DNA of 64,000 nucleotides from positions 13,082,001 to 13,146,000 of the forward strand of contig NC_039515.1 of assembly GCF_003672135.1 (NCBI RefSeq), written 5' to 3'. A model generated the notes under the pieces. It searched no databases, was not told the DNA's origin, and was given only the letters and a program-made list of their open reading frames with translations. Both the position numbers and the translations under genes were made by a program. This document shows positions 37,601 to 51,580 of this stretch, piece after piece (the stretch's first letter is position 1; each line of letters opens with the position of its first letter). This DNA is from Ooceraea biroi. Taxonomy: Eukaryota > Arthropoda > Insecta > Hymenoptera > Formicidae.

Positions 37601-39702
37601 CAAATACAACCGTAAAATTATATAATTTTAAATGAAAATTTTATATATCATACACGCATATTAATGTTGTGTATCCTTGAAATTATCGACGTCTTATTAC
37701 ACAAAAACAACCTTCGACTCAAGATCGCGCAACATTCTATTGTCGTCCGTTGACGAATATCGACACAAGTAATATTCTCTACAAGATATTATTAATAGAT
37801 AATTAAATTAAATTAAAATTAAAATCCAAGTGTTATTAGAAAATGTAGTGCATATGAGCAAATGTTTATTTTTGACGAACGTATTAATTTGATTACATTT
37901 CGTAAGGATTTAAATACACAATATGTATTTATATATATTTATATTTTGCTCAGCAAATGAGCGATATATTCTCGACGTAAACGTGCGCACAATGCGATTG
38001 AAATATTTCGTTAGCTTCCGTTATTAATTACATTTTTGCAATTATATTTATATTATATCTCATCTAATTCGATGCAATAAAATATGAATAAGACAGTAAC
38101 TATAAAATTAATTAAATAAAATTAATTTTATATTGAAATTTGTAAAGGAATATGACTGCGAAATTGAGGAGTGCCATTTTGTCGTGGGAGCTAATCAAGC
38201 ATTAAAAGGAGCAAGAGATTTTTGCATTGTGCAACGCCAAAGCATCGTAGAGTGAGTAATTGAAACAATAAAAGTAAAAATATTTTGTATATAATGGTGA
38301 TGGCGTTTTTGCAATAATCAGTGTGATTTACAGTAGTATACTACATAGCTTTAGTATAATACATAAAAGTAGATACTTTTCTACGTAGTTTTGTGCATGA
38401 ATTATTGATTAAAGAATGATATAAATCATAACTTATTCGTCTTTAAGTCTAACTTATAAATTACATGTTTTCTTAATGAAAAGATTCTTCGGTTATTTAA
38501 TTAAGTATTATATCTTTAAAAGATATGTATATATTATTGATTTATATCATCTTATTGAATAATTTTATCTTTTTGGATATGTATGGTTTTTAATTCAAAT
38601 ACCATCGAAAAGGATGATATTTCAAATTCGCGAGGCAAAATTGCGAACTAATTTGCTGTCATATAGAATTATAGATTTCACGAAAATTTGCTCGCGTTGT
38701 GTGATGCAATTATATATTTTCTTTCTCATTAATTATATATATACATATCGCGATTAGAGATACGCGGTCAAAGAAAAATCGGATTAGATTGTTTTAAGAA
38801 TTATTTTATTCGCGTTCAGTAGAGTATATATTTTGTAATCACAATTATAATTAATTATTCAATTTTACTGCATAATCTTTTATCTTGATATTCCATTTAC
38901 TACATTGATAGGCGCGATTATATTTCGTTCACCTACATATTAAACGATTTCGAAATCGCGTTATAAATTATTATACATTTCGATTAGAAAGACGTAAACA
39001 CGTTCAATTAAATTTAAATTATTTAATTATTATAAATAAATATATAATTATTATAAATTTAATTACTTAAAATTTAAATTACGTTTTAAAATAAGCCGCG
39101 CAATCTTCGCATAGACATTGCGAAGTAGTCTTCGCAAATATTGTGCGAGGCAATGTTCGCAATATATTGTTCGAAATGAACTTCGCCATCATAATAGGAG
39201 CAATTCGTCGTGGGATCATCGCACTCCGCATCGATCTCCGCCAGTAAAGTGAAGTGACTTTTGTGCCGACATAAATATTCTTTAAATACCGTTAACAATA
39301 GTATCGCGTCGCGAATAAACACGTATGTGCAAGTATAAAGTGTAAAGACAAAGTGAAAAGTGCAAAGTACAAAAAGAAGTGAAAACTGAAGAGCAACCGA
39401 TGAGAGATTCCCAGCTGAAGAGATTACAGATGGTCGGTCAATTTCATCAGTGGCTGTGATGGATTCTATAGGATGTATCGCTCATTCGTGAGTGCTCAAT
39501 TTTACCACTTGTAGAATAGTAATAACGCATGCAGTAATTTGTAAATCACACTGAAAGATTCACAATGAAAGAACTAAATATTTTACACTTTTACACTTGC
39601 ATTCAAATATCCCAAATCAAGCTCAATATATTTCCCGCAAGTTTTTATTTACGCGACATATACTATAATATCATTATCGCAATTGCATCGCTATCACGTG
39701 TA
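34624..39702. repeat. Palindrome, first copy (arms 34624-37007 and 37329-39702)
   Basis: Left arm, spacer (37008-37328) and right arm correspond to the clean palindrome at 51581-56669, but the right arm is about 10 bp shorter through single-base losses, and continues past its natural end into the inverted left flank. The spacer carries three 10-bp GATACGCTAC units (37203-37230). Confidence 0.85.
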
Positions 39703-39939
39703 TGAGGCCGGTGCAAACGCTAAGCTTACTACTGTTCGTGATACAGAGAAGCATGAAATCTTGCAAACTCGTCATGGATGGCATTTATTCGGTGTGGTTG
39801 GAAAATTTTACTACGATAATTTGCGTTGCGGATACGATGATAAATTCCATTCTACCTTGTTCTAAACAGACAAATTTACTTTCTCAGCTTGCAAGCATGT
39901 TATCTTCACTTCACGGTAATTTATTCCGCGCACAATAAG
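39703..39939 (+). pseudogene. OR K 3' relic, inverted copy
   Basis: Reverse-complement copy of 34387-34623 inside the folded block. It has lost a CAA-region base group near the stop (GCGCACAATAAG), consistent with read error. Confidence 0.65.
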
Positions 39940-40851
39940 ACCGTAAGAAAAGAATGGACACATAGAACTGATCTGTATTCGCGCGCGAGAAAATAAGTAT
40001 TTTAGAATATTTTATTATTCAGAAATTGAATCTCATCTCCAAAATAGATCATATGCCACTAATCCGATAATTAATTTAATAAGCTTGTTTTTGGTTTATG
40101 ATTATTTATTAATATAATAAATAGCATCTCACACACACTCTCACGTCTCGTACTTTTATTGCACTATGTATACGCATTTTTATAGTAATATGAATCATTA
40201 ACTCTTACAATAATTTACTTTCTACTACTATCTTAAAATAAAACAGATATTATGTGATAAACGTGACAGCTGGGAAAGATAATTTAATTGTTAATAGCGC
40301 GATTAACAAACATCGTTGTACGTTATACAATCTCCCTCTTCCGAATCAATGATGCGTACTTTACCTTACGTCTTTTACATTATCACTAATGACTTCACCA
40401 AGTCTTGAAACTAGACCAAGTTACAAGGAACGATGTTGCTCCTTCGAACGAGTGAAATGTGAATGTAACGTGCTGGAGCGATATAAACGCTCCATTCGCT
40501 ACTGCGTCTGCGTCATTTTACTTGGAGGTAAAAAAAATACTCGCTTGTGATCTTGGAATATGTATTTAAGTAATTTAAGTATTCACGCAACACGTCTTTT
40601 GCCATTAACATCATGTGAATGGTGTGACAAACGGACCTATACACTATTGGAAAAATTCAACAAAATAGAGACACGAAAATATGATACTTTTCTTTAATAG
40701 GCTTCAATTTTGTATAATAACTTTAATACGACGCAAATTGTATCATTCGCGTGGGGACTATAAAGTACAGAAAAAATAAAGTATGTTACGAATGATCAAA
40801 GAACTCGTTAAAATTGCGAGAAGGTAAACGTATTCCGACCATTGAACAAAT

Positions 40852-41514
40852 ATGGATTTCGCAGGAAAGCGCTATTATACATACATCGTATCCTTTTGTC
40901 TTCAATTGGTTTGTGGCCGTATCAGGATCCAAGAAAGAAAACGATTCAAAGAATCATTTCTTCTGTATTCTCATATCCTCTGTCATTGTTCAGGTATCAT
41001 TGTTTAAACGTATTTAATTTTAAGCGTATTTAATCGGACAGCAAAGTTGTTCGATTTGAAGCGAACAATATCATTTTCAGTTAATGAAATTTCTCACAAC
41101 TGAATACAGTCTGGATCTTCTACTTAAGGTCTATCATTTACAATACCTTGCATAGTGTTCGTGTTGAAATATATTTTTTAGCATTGGTACTGAGACAGTA
41201 AGTGAACATATTATATGTATATGTTATAGTATATATTATAATAATCAAGTTATATAGTAAGGTGTAGTGAGTAGATTAAATGTGACAGGATTTAGAATAA
41301 TACAAAACAAAGTAAAATATTACGATGTATTTTCTCTTAATCGTATCGATCGATTGTTTTGAATTAAAGTAATAGAATGAAAACATCTAGCAGGTGCAAG
41401 ATACTCATGGAAAATAGTTATAAACGGATTGGAGTTGTTGAAAAACGGAGACGAGTTTGAAATTATAAGAAGCATTCACGAATTTTGGAAGATTTATACG
41501 ATGCATCTTCACAT
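40852..41514 (+). pseudogene. OR H exons 1-3, inverted copy with base losses
   Basis: ATG at 40852 in ATGGATTTCGCAGGAAAGCG, GLWPYQDPRKK follows after a base loss that breaks the frame, and exon 3 ends ACAT before GTAAGA near 41514. Exons 4-9 do not follow. Best explained as an artefactual reverse copy, not a separate gene. Confidence 0.65.
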
Positions 41515-41812
41515 GTAAGAGATCAATTTTTGATTTGACATTTCTGTATTAATTTCACAAAATAAAAACTTCACAAAGATAAAAAAAAAGTACGCACAGT
41601 AGTAAAAAATCCCCCTGTGTACGTAACAAAAAGTTTAAAACATAACCTGATATAATTATAAATTTTGCTACTAACTATTGTTGTAAAAGTTTTAAACTTT
41701 TTGTTACGTAAAGGTGGGATTTTTATCTACTTGGCGTACTTTTTTTATCTTTGTGAAGTTTTTTTAGTTTTGAAATTAACTACAGAAATGTCAAATCAAA
41801 ATTATCTCTTAC

Positions 41813-42465
41813 ATGTGAAGAGCATCGTATAAAATCGTCCAAAATCGGAATGCTTCTTTATAATTTCAAACTCGTCTTCGTTTTCAACAACTCCAATCGT
41901 TTATAATATTTTCCATGAGATCTTTCACCTGTAGAGTTTTCAATTCTATTACTTTAATTCAAAAAATCGATCGATACGATTAAGAGAAAATACATCGTAT
42001 ATATTTTACTTTGTTTTGTATTTCTAAATCCTGTCACATTTAACTACTCACTACACTTACTATATAACTTATTATTATAATATAACTATATACATATACA
42101 TATAATATGTTCACTTACTGTCTCAGTACAATGCTAAAAGAAATATATTTCAACACGAACACTATGCAAGGTATTGTAAATGATAGAACCTTAAGTAGAA
42201 GATCCAGACTGTATTCAGTTGTGAGAAATTTCATTAACTGAAATGATTATTGTTCGCTTCAAATCGACAACTTTGCTGTCCGATTAAATACGCTTAAATT
42301 TAAATACGTTTAAACAATGATACCTGAACAATGACAGAGGATATGAGAATAACAGAAGAAATGATTCTTTGAATCGTTTTCTTTCTTGGATCCTGATACG
42401 GCACAAACCAATTGAAGACAAAGGATACGATGTATGTTATAATAGCGCTTTCCTGCGAAATCCAT
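41813..42465 (-). pseudogene. OR H exons 1-3, third copy with base losses
   Basis: Start codon at 42463-42465; a missing C in the GATACGGCCACAAACC region (near 42400) shifts exon 1. Upstream and downstream context equals the first copy, but exons 4-9 are not attached. Treated as an error-rich duplicate. Confidence 0.65.
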
Positions 42466-43383
42466 ATTTGTTCAATGGTCGGAATACGTTTACCTTCTCG
42501 CAATTTTAAACGAGTTCTTTTGATCATTCGTAACATACTTTATTTTTTCTGTACTTTATAGTCCCCACGCGAATGATACAATTTGCGTCGTATTAAAGTT
42601 ATTATACAAAATTGAAGCGCTATTAAGAAAAGTATCATATTTTCGTGTCTCTATTTTGTTGAATTTTTCCAATAGTGTATAGGTCCGTTTGTCACACCAT
42701 TCACATGATGTTAATGGCAAAAGACGTGTTGCGTGAATACTTAAATTACTTAAATTACATATTCCAAGATCACAAGCGAGTATATTTTTTTACCTCAAGT
42801 AAAAATGACGCAGACGCAGTAGCGAATGGAGCGTTTATATCGCTCCAGCACGTTACATTCACATTTCACTCGTTCGAAGAGCAACATCGTTCCTTGTAAC
42901 TTGGTCTAGTTTCAAGACTTGGTGAAGTCATTAGTGATAATGTAAAAGACGTAAGGTAAAGTACGCATCATTGATTCGGAAGAGGGAGATTGTATAACGT
43001 ACAACGATGTTTGTTAATCGCGCTATTAACAATTAAATTTATCTTCCCAGCTGTCACGTTTATCACATAATATCTGTTTTATTTAAGATAGTAGTAGAAA
43101 GTAAAATTATTGTAAGAGTTAATGATTTCATATTACTATAAAAATGCGTATACATAGTGCAATAAAAGTACGAGACGTGAGAGTGTGTGTGAGATGCTAT
43201 TTATTATATTAATAAATAATCATAAACAAAAACAAGCTTATTAAATTAATTATCGGATTAGTGGCATATGATCTATTTTGAGATGAGATCAATTTTCTGA
43301 ATAAAAAATATTCTAAAAATACTTATTTTCTCGCGCGCGAATACAGATTCAGTTTCTATGTGTCCATTCTTTTCTTACGGGTC

Positions 43384-43619
43384 TTATTGTTGCGCGAATA
43401 AATTACCGTGAAGTGAGATAACATGCTTGCAAGCTGAGAAAGTAAATTTGTCTGTTTAGAACAAGGTAGAAATGGAATTTATCATCGTATCCGCAACGCA
43501 AATTATCGTAGTAAAATTTTCCAACCACACCGAATAAATGCCATCCATGACGAGTTTGCAAGATTTCATGCTTCTCTGTATCACGAACAGTAGTAAGCTT
43601 AGCGTTTGCACCGGCCTCA
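43384..43619 (-). pseudogene. OR K 3' relic, third copy
   Basis: Corresponds to 51344-51580 with one base fewer in the GCGCGGAATAAA region. Part of the error-rich pass. Confidence 0.65.
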
Positions 43620-46600
43620 TACACGTGATAGCGATGCAATTGCGATAATGATATTATAGTATATGTGCGTAAATAAAAACTTGCGGAAATGATATTTGAG
43701 CTTGATTTGGGATATTTGAATGCAAGTGTAAAAGTGTAAAATATTTAGTTCTTTCATTGTGAATCTTTCAGTGTGATTTACAAATTACTGCATGCGTTAT
43801 TACTATTCTACAAGTGGTAAAATTGAGCACTCACGAATGAGCGATGACATCCTATAGAATCCATCACAGCCACTGATGAAATTGACCGACCATCTGTAAT
43901 CTCTTCAGCTGGGAATCTCTCATCGGTTGCTCTTCAGTTTTCACTTCTTTTTGGTACTTTGCACTTTTCACTTTGTTCTTTACACTTTATACTTTGCACA
44001 TACGTGTTTATTCGCGACGCGATACTATTGTTAACGGTATTTAAAGAATATTTTATGTCGGCACAAAAGTCACTTCACTTTACTGGCGGAGATCGATGCG
44101 GAGTGCGATGACCCACGACGAATTGCTCCATATTATGATGGCGAGTTCATTTCGAACAATATATTGCGAACATTGCCTCGCACAATATTTGCGAAGACTA
44201 CTTCGCAATGTCTATGCGAAGATTGCGCGGCTTATTTTAAAACGTAATTTAAATTTTAAGTAATTAAATTTATAATAATTATATATTTATTTATAATAAT
44301 TAAATAATTTAAATTTAATTGAACGTGTTTTACGTCTTTCTAATCGAAATGTATAATAATTTATAACGCGATTTCGAAATCGTTTAATATGTAGGTGAAC
44401 GAAATATAATCGCGCCTATCAATGTAGTAAATGGAATATCAAGATAAAAGATTATGCAGTAAAATTGAATAATTAATTATATATTGTGATTACAAAATAT
44501 ATACTCTACTGAACGCGAAAAAATAATTCTTAAAAACAATCTAATCCGATTTTTCTTTGACCGCGTATCTCTAATCGCGAATATGTATATATATAATTAA
44601 TGAGAAAGAAATTATATAATTGCATCACACAACGCGAGCAAATTTTCGTGAAATCTATAATTCTATATGACAGCAATTAGTTCGCAATTTTGCCTCGCGA
44701 ATTTGAAATATCATCCTTTTCGATGGTATTTGAATTAAAACCATACATATCCAAAAAGATAAAATTATTCAATAAGATGATATAATCAATAATATATACA
44801 TATCTTTTAAAGATATAATACTTAATTAAATAACCGAAGAATCTTTTCATTAAGAAAACATGTAATTTATAAGTTAGACTTAAAGACGAATAAGTTATGA
44901 TTTATATCATTCTTTAATCAATAATTCATGCACAAACTACGTAGAAAAGTATCTACTTTTATGTATTATACTAAAGCTATGTAGTATACTACTGTAAATC
45001 ACACTGATTATTGCAAAAACGCCATCACCATTATATACAAAATATTTTTACTTTTATTGTTTCAATTACTCACTCTACGATGCTTTGGCGTTGCACAATG
45101 CAAAAATCTCTTGCTCCTTTTAATGCTTGATTAGCTCCACGACAAAATGGCACTCCTCAATTTCGCAGTCATATTCCTTTACAAATTTCAATATAAAATT
45201 AATTTTATTTAATTAATTTTATAGTTACTGTCTTATTCATATTTTATTGCATCGAATTAGATGAGATATAATATAAATATAATTGCAAAAATGTAATTAA
45301 TAACGGAAGCTAACGAAATATTTCAATCGCATTGTGCGCACGTTTACGTCGAGAATATATCGCTCATTTGCTGAGCAAAATATAAATATATATAAATACA
45401 TATTGTGTATTTAAATCCTTACGAAATGTAATCAAATTAATACGTTCGTCAAAAATAAACATTTGCTCATATGCACTACATTTTCTAATAACACTTGGAT
45501 TTTAATTTTAATTTAATTTAATTATCTATTAATAATATCTTGTAGAGAATATTACTTGTGTCGATATTCGTCAACGGACGACAATAGAATGTTGCGCGAT
45601 CTTGAGTCGAAGGTTGTTTTTGTGTAATAAGACGTCGATAATTTCAAGGATCACAACATTAATATGCGTGTATGATATATAAAATTTTCCATTTAAAATT
45701 ATATAATTTACGGTTGTATTTGTCTGATACAATACGAAAATAGAACTCACACACTAAAGTGCATACATGATCGCGCGCATTAATAACTCGCGCCTATTTC
45801 AATAAAAAATATATATCAATTTAATGAATAAATGTGATGTTTCACGATGACGGCGAAGAAATTGAAAAGATTTATCGATTTACCTTTGATTTACATTTTT
45901 GAGCCGATCCTGAACTGCAGTTTTCGGTGCCGCGAATTTGCAATCTTCGCATGATCTAGAAACACTAATATTTCTATTATATTTTCATGCAATTGTTAAA
46001 AGTACACACTTTTAAACTTTGTTTGACGCGCTAGCTTTATGTTTGAATTATTAGAGTCAAAGTGTACGCGCATGGATTTCGCGAACCCGTTGCGATATTT
46101 AGCGCCGCCAATTTATTAGATATTACAAAGATATAAGCTCGCGAATAATCGAGTCGCGTTCTAACCCTTTCGCTCAATGGTCGATACGCTACGATACGCT
46201 ACGATACGCTTTTGGCGCGATCATTTCTATATGGTATCGCGTTATTCGCGCATGCGATTGTAAGAAATTATACATCATTGTATACTTAATTGTATATTAA
46301 TCTAACAAGTGCATGAAAATATAATAGAAATATTAGTGTTTCTAGATCATGCGAAGATTGCAAATTCGCGGCCCGAAAACTGCAGTTCAGGATCGGCTCA
46401 AAAATGTAAATCAAGGTAAATCGATAAATCTTTTCAATTTCTTCGCCGTCATCGTGAAACATCACTTTATTCATTAAATTGATATATATTTTTTATTGAA
46501 ATAGGCGCGAGTTATTTATGCGCGCGATCATGTATGCACTTTAGTGTGTGTTGAGTTCATTTTTCGTATTGTATCAGACAAATACAACCGTAAAATTATA

Positions 46601-48629
46601 TAATTTTAATGAAAATTTTATATATCATACACGCATATTAATGTTGTGTATCCTTGAAATTATCGACGTCTTATTACACAAAAACAACCTTCGACTCAAG
46701 ATCGCGCACATTCTATTGTCGTCCGTTGACGAATATCGACACAAGTAATATTCTCTACAAGATATTATTAATAGATAATTAAATTAAATTAAAATTAAAT
46801 CCAAGTGTTATTAGAAAATGTAGTGCATATGAGCAAATGTTTATTTTTGACGAACGTATTAATTTGATTACATTTCGTAAGGATTTAAATACACAATATG
46901 TATTTATATATATTTATATTTTGCTCAGCAAATGAGCGATATATTCTGACGTAAACGTGCGCACAATGCGATTGAATATTTCGTTAGCTTCCGTTATTAA
47001 TTACATTTTTGCAATTATATTTATATTATATCTCATCTAATTCGATGCAATAAAATGAATAAGACAGTATATAAAATTAATTAAATAAAATTAATTTTTA
47101 TTGAAAATTTGTAAAGGAATATGACTGCGAAATTGAGGAGTGCCATTTTGTCGTGGGGCTAATCAGCATTAAAGGAGCAAGAGTTTTTGCATTGTGCAAC
47201 GCCAAAGCATCGTAGAGTGAGTAATTGAAACAATAAAAGTAAAAAATATTTTGTATATAATGGTGATGGCGTTTTTGCAATAATCAGTGTGAATTTACAG
47301 TAGTAACTACATAGCTTTAGTATAATACATAAAAGTAGATACTTTTCTACGTAGTTTTGTGCATGAATTATTGATATAAGATGATATAAATCATAACTTA
47401 TTCTTTCTTTAGGTCTAACTTATAATTACATGTTTTCTTAATGAAAGATTCTTCGTTATTTAATTAAGTATTATATCTTTAAAGATATGTATATATTATT
47501 GATTTATATCATCTTATTGAATAATTTTATCTTTTGGATATGTATGGTTTTTAATTCAATACATCGAAAAGGATGATATTTCAATTCGCAGGCAAATTGC
47601 GAACTATTTGCTGTCATATAGAATTATAGATTTCCGAAAATTCTGCTCGCGTTGTGTGATGCAATATATTTTTCTTTCTCATTAATATATATACATATCG
47701 CGATTAGAGATACGCGTCCAGAAAAATCGGATTAGATTGTTTAAGATTATTTTATTCGCGTTCAGTAAGTATATATTTGTAATCACAATTTATAATTAAT
47801 TATTCATTTGTACTGCATATATCTTTATCTTGATATCCATTTACTACTGATAGGCGCGATTATATTTCGTTCACTACTATATTAAACGATTTCGAATCGC
47901 GTATAATATTAATTACATTTCGATAGAAAGACGTAAAACACGTTCAATTAAATTAATTATTTAATTATTATAAATAAATTATATATTATTATAATTTAAT
48001 TACTTAAAATTAAATTACGTTTAAAATAAGCCGCGCAATCTTCGCATAGACATTGCGAAGTAGTCTTCGCAAATATTGTGCGAGGCAATGTTCGCATATA
48101 TTGTTCGAAATGAACTTCGCATCATAATATGGAGCAATTCGTCGTGGATGCAATCGACTCCCGCATCGATCTCCGCCAGTAAGTGAAGTGACTTTTGTGC
48201 CGACATAAATATTCTTTAAATACCGTTAACAATAGTATCGCGTCGCGAATAAACAGTATGTGCAAAGTATAAAGTGTAAAGAACAAGTGAAAAGTGCAAA
48301 GTACAAAAAGAAGTGAAAACTGAGAGCAACCGATGAGAGATTCCCAGCTGAAGAGATTACAGATGGTGGTCAATTTCATCAGTGGCTGTGATGGATTCTA
48401 TAGGATGTCATCGCTCATTCGTGAGTGCTCATTTTACCACTTGTAGAATAGTAATAACGCATGCAGTAATTTGTAAATCACACTGAAGATTCACAATGAA
48501 AGAACTAAATATCTTTACACTTTACACTTGCATTCAAATTCCAATCAAGCTCAATATCATTTCCGCAAGTTTTTATTTACGCGACATATATATAATATCA
48601 TTATCGAATTGCATCGCTATCACGGTGTA
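43620..48629. repeat. Palindrome, third copy, error-rich (arms 43620-45991 and 46310-48629)
   Basis: Arms measure about 2,372 and 2,320 bp instead of 2,384, owing to scattered one-base deletions that increase toward the gap. Unlike the first copy it exits into the genuine right flank, supporting the view that the palindrome itself is real. Confidence 0.85.
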
Positions 48630-48773
48630 GGTCATACCCACTGCACTGCGCGGATATCGCATCTAGAAATTTTTCCATAATGTTCCATGTTTTTTACTTT
48701 TTTGCTTTATTAGCAAAACACTGCTCCTTCCCTGCATTCCCGTTTGTTTGAGCACGACTACGATGGAAGCGCT
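48630..48773. repeat. Right flank of the palindrome, noisy copy
   Basis: Matches 56670-56800 from GTAGGTCATACC to TGGAAGCGCT, with extra bases in homopolymers. It abuts the N gap. Confidence 0.85.
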
Positions 48774-48873
48774 NNNNNNNNNNNNNNNNNNNNNNNNNNN
48801 NNNNNNNNNNNNNNNNNNNNNNNNNNNNNNNNNNNNNNNNNNNNNNNNNNNNNNNNNNNNNNNNNNNNNNNNN
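48774..48873. other. Assembly gap of 100 N
   Basis: Exactly 100 unknown bases, the usual placeholder for a gap of unknown size. The left side is the right flank of the palindrome; the right side restarts the left flank (ATCTAAAGAAGACAAG, as at 31913), so the join repeats sequence rather than spanning new sequence. Confidence 0.98.
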
Positions 48874-49257
48874 ATCTAAAGAAGACAAGATTGAGAATAA
48901 CCCCCCACCATCTATCTCGCGGATAGAGAGAAATATTTAACATCTTCTTATCGTAACTGCACATAGTTATATAAACTCCCAAAGGGATGAGTGCTCCCCA
49001 CGGCTGACTTATATGCGTGCAGTCGCACATCTTACGCACGAGTGCCGAACGCCCCATAGCCATCTGTGGCGCCGCGAGTACTACGCTCCCGCTAGAGTAT
49101 CCATCGACTTTATAATGTAACTAAACATTCGATACGCGCAAATGTACAGCCGCAAGTATTTCCATGGATTCTATCTCGATATATTACATCATTATAAATT
49201 CGTTATAAACAATTAAACAAATTGCAAAAAGCTAACTTTGCCATTTGTTGAGATATC

Positions 49258-49529
49258 GCGAATCCGCTTGCGCAGTCCTCTTTAGAATCGTTTGCAGTTC
49301 CATTATTTCGAGTGTGCAGTTGCTCGGAAATCAGCTACAAACGATGCACTGGCCAAAAAAATAATATTTTTAACAATTACAGTACCACATTTTTCGTTTG
49401 TAAGATCTAAGACAGTAACTACAAACGACGTATTCGTTTTAAAATAGTTTTTCATTGTTTGTAGCAACTGCAATCGCAATAATGGAACTGTAAACAAATG
49501 ATTCTAAAGAAGACTGCGCAAGCGGATTT
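49258..49529. mobile_element. Second copy of the 8-bp-TSD MITE
   Basis: Same element as 32301-32574, two bases shorter, flanked by GAGATATC at 49250-49257 and 49530-49537. It lies within the duplicated block. Confidence 0.7.
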
Positions 49530-49756
49530 GAGATATCTTAAAATATAAAAAAATTTACAAAAGCAATGAGATCCCACCTCACAATAGTTTACAGTTTTAC
49601 ACAATAGTTAGTAGCAAATAGTTTAATAGTTTTAAACTTTTTGTTACGTACAAGGTGGGATTTTTTATCTACTTGGCGTACTTTTTTTTATCTTTGTGAA
49701 GTTTTTTTTAGTTTTGAAATTAACTACAGAAATGTCAAATCAAAAATTATCTCTAC

Positions 49757-50418
49757 ATGTGAAGAGCATCGTATAAATCGTCCAAATCGGAATGCTTCTT
49801 TATAATTTCAAACTCGTCTTCGGTTTTCAACAAACTCCAATCGTTTATAATATTTTCCATGAGATCTTTCACCTGTAGAGTTTTCAAATTCTATTACTTT
49901 TAATTCAAAAAATCGATCGATACGATTAAGAGAAAATACATCGTATATATTTTACTTTGTTTTGTATTTCTAAATCCTGTCACATTTAACTACTCACTAC
50001 ACTTACTATATAACTTATTATTATAATATAACTATATACATATACATATAATATGTTCACTTACTGTCTCAGTACCAATGCTAAAAGAAATATATTTCAA
50101 CACGAACACTATGCAAGGTATTGTAAATGATAGAACCTTAAGTAGAAGATCCAGACTGTATTCAGTTGTGAGAAAATTTCATTAACTGAAAATGATATTG
50201 TTCGCTTCAAATCGAACAACTTTGCTGTCCGATTAAATACGCTTAAAAATTAAATACGTTTAAACAATGATACCTGAACAATGACAGAGGATATGAGAAT
50301 AACAGAAGAAATGATTCTTTGAATCGTTTTCTTTCTTGGATCCTGATACGGCCACAAACCAATTGAAGACAAAAAGGATACGATGTATGTTATAATAGCG
50401 CTTTCCTGCGAAATCCAT
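49757..50418 (-). pseudogene. OR H exons 1-3, copy after the gap
   Basis: Start codon at 50416-50418, then MDFAGKRYYN. An extra A in the ACAAAAAGG run (near 50375) breaks exon 1 relative to 33319-33462, and exon 3 has lost several single bases, including one in its donor region (ATCTCTACATG for ATCTCTTACATG). Exons 4-9 would lie in the gap. Probably the same gene as OR H with unpolished errors, rather than a second locus. Confidence 0.65.
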
Positions 50419-51343
50419 ATTTGTTCAATGGTCGGAATACGTTTACCTTCTCGCAATTTTAAACGAGTTCTTTTGATCATTCGTAACATACTTTATTTTT
50501 TCTGTACTTTATAGTCCCCACGCGAATGATACAATTTGCGTCGTATTAAAGTTATTATACAAAATTGAAGCGCTATTAAAGAAAAGTATCATATTTTCGT
50601 GTCTCTATTTTGTTGAATTTTTCCAATAGTGTATAGGTCCGTTTGTCACACCATTCACATGATGTTAATGGCAAAAGACGTGTTGCGTGAATACTTAAAT
50701 TACTTAAATTACATATTCCAAGATCACAAGCGAGTATATTTTTTTTACCTCCAAGTAAAAATGACGCAGACGCAGTAGCGAATGGAGCGTTTATATCGCT
50801 CCAGCACGTTACATTCACATTTCACTCGTTCGAAGAGCAACATCGTTCCTTGTAACTTGGTCTAGTTTCAAGACTTGGTGAAGTCATTAGTGATAATGTA
50901 AAAGACGTAAGGTAAAGTACGCATCATTGATTCGGAAGAGGGAGATTGTATAACGTACAACGATGTTTGTTAATCGCGCTATTAACAATTAAATTTATCT
51001 TTCCCAGCTGTCACGTTTATCACATAATATCTGTTTTATTTTAAGATAGTAGTAGAAAGTAAATTATTGTAAGAGTTAATGATTTCATATTACTATAAAA
51101 ATGCGTATACATAGTGCAATAAAAGTACGAGACGTGAGAGTGTGTGTGAGATGCTATTTATTATATTAATAAAATAATCATAAACAAAAACAAGCTTATT
51201 AAATTAATTATCGGATTAGTGGCATATGATCTATTTTGGAGATGAGATTCAATTTTCTGAATAATAAAATATTCTAAAATACTTATTTTCTCGCGCGCGA
51301 ATACAGATTCAGTTTCTATGTGTCCATTCTTTTCTTACGGGTC

Positions 51344-51580
51344 TTATTGTTGCGCGGAATAAATTACCGTGAAGTGAGATAACATGCTTGCAAGCTGAGA
51401 AAGTAAATTTGTCTGTTTAGAACAAGGTAGAAATGGAATTTATCATCGTATCCGCAACGCAAATTATCGTAGTAAAATTTTCCAACCACACCGAATAAAT
51501 GCCATCCATGACGAGTTTGCAAGATTTCATGCTTCTCTGTATCACGAACAGTAGTAAGCTTAGCGTTTGCACCGGCCTCA
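51344..51580 (-). pseudogene. OR K 3' relic: exons 8 (truncated) and 9
   Basis: Exon 9 (51344-51394) reads LASMLSHFTVIYSAQQ then TAA, with the family SYFTV motif in the form SHFTV and a normal AG acceptor. Exon 8 keeps PVQTLSLLLFVIQRSMKSCK and then LVMDGIYSVWLENFTT, a good match to the exon 8 of H and I, but its donor is destroyed: ACG is followed by ATAATT where the others have GTAA. Its 5' end stops exactly at the palindrome boundary, at about the WY|MAP position. Exons 1-7 were not found on either side of the palindrome. A dead receptor remnant; the long open frame on the same strand is a different, meaningless frame. Confidence 0.8.

Larger units (their letters stand above)
31913..48773. 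repeat. Redundant, folded copy of the OR H/OR K/palindrome locus (probable assembly artefact)
   Basis: 31913-37328 matches 48874-54285 almost base for base. After the first palindrome centre the sequence does not continue into the right flank: it runs back as the reverse complement of the left flank as far as about 41690, turns again near 41699, repeats the left flank forward, crosses the palindrome (43620-48629) and enters the right flank (48630-48773), which matches 56670-56800. The third pass has many single-base losses; its right arm is 64 bp shorter than the clean one. Such errors and the adjoining 100-N gap point to gap filling with an uncorrected long read. A true local amplification is the alternative. 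Confidence 0.8.

Noticed and set aside
41600..41700. Turn-around point as a second biological palindrome centre
   Set aside because: The sequence around it is degraded, and the reversal repeats an already sequenced flank. A read or assembly fold-back is simpler.
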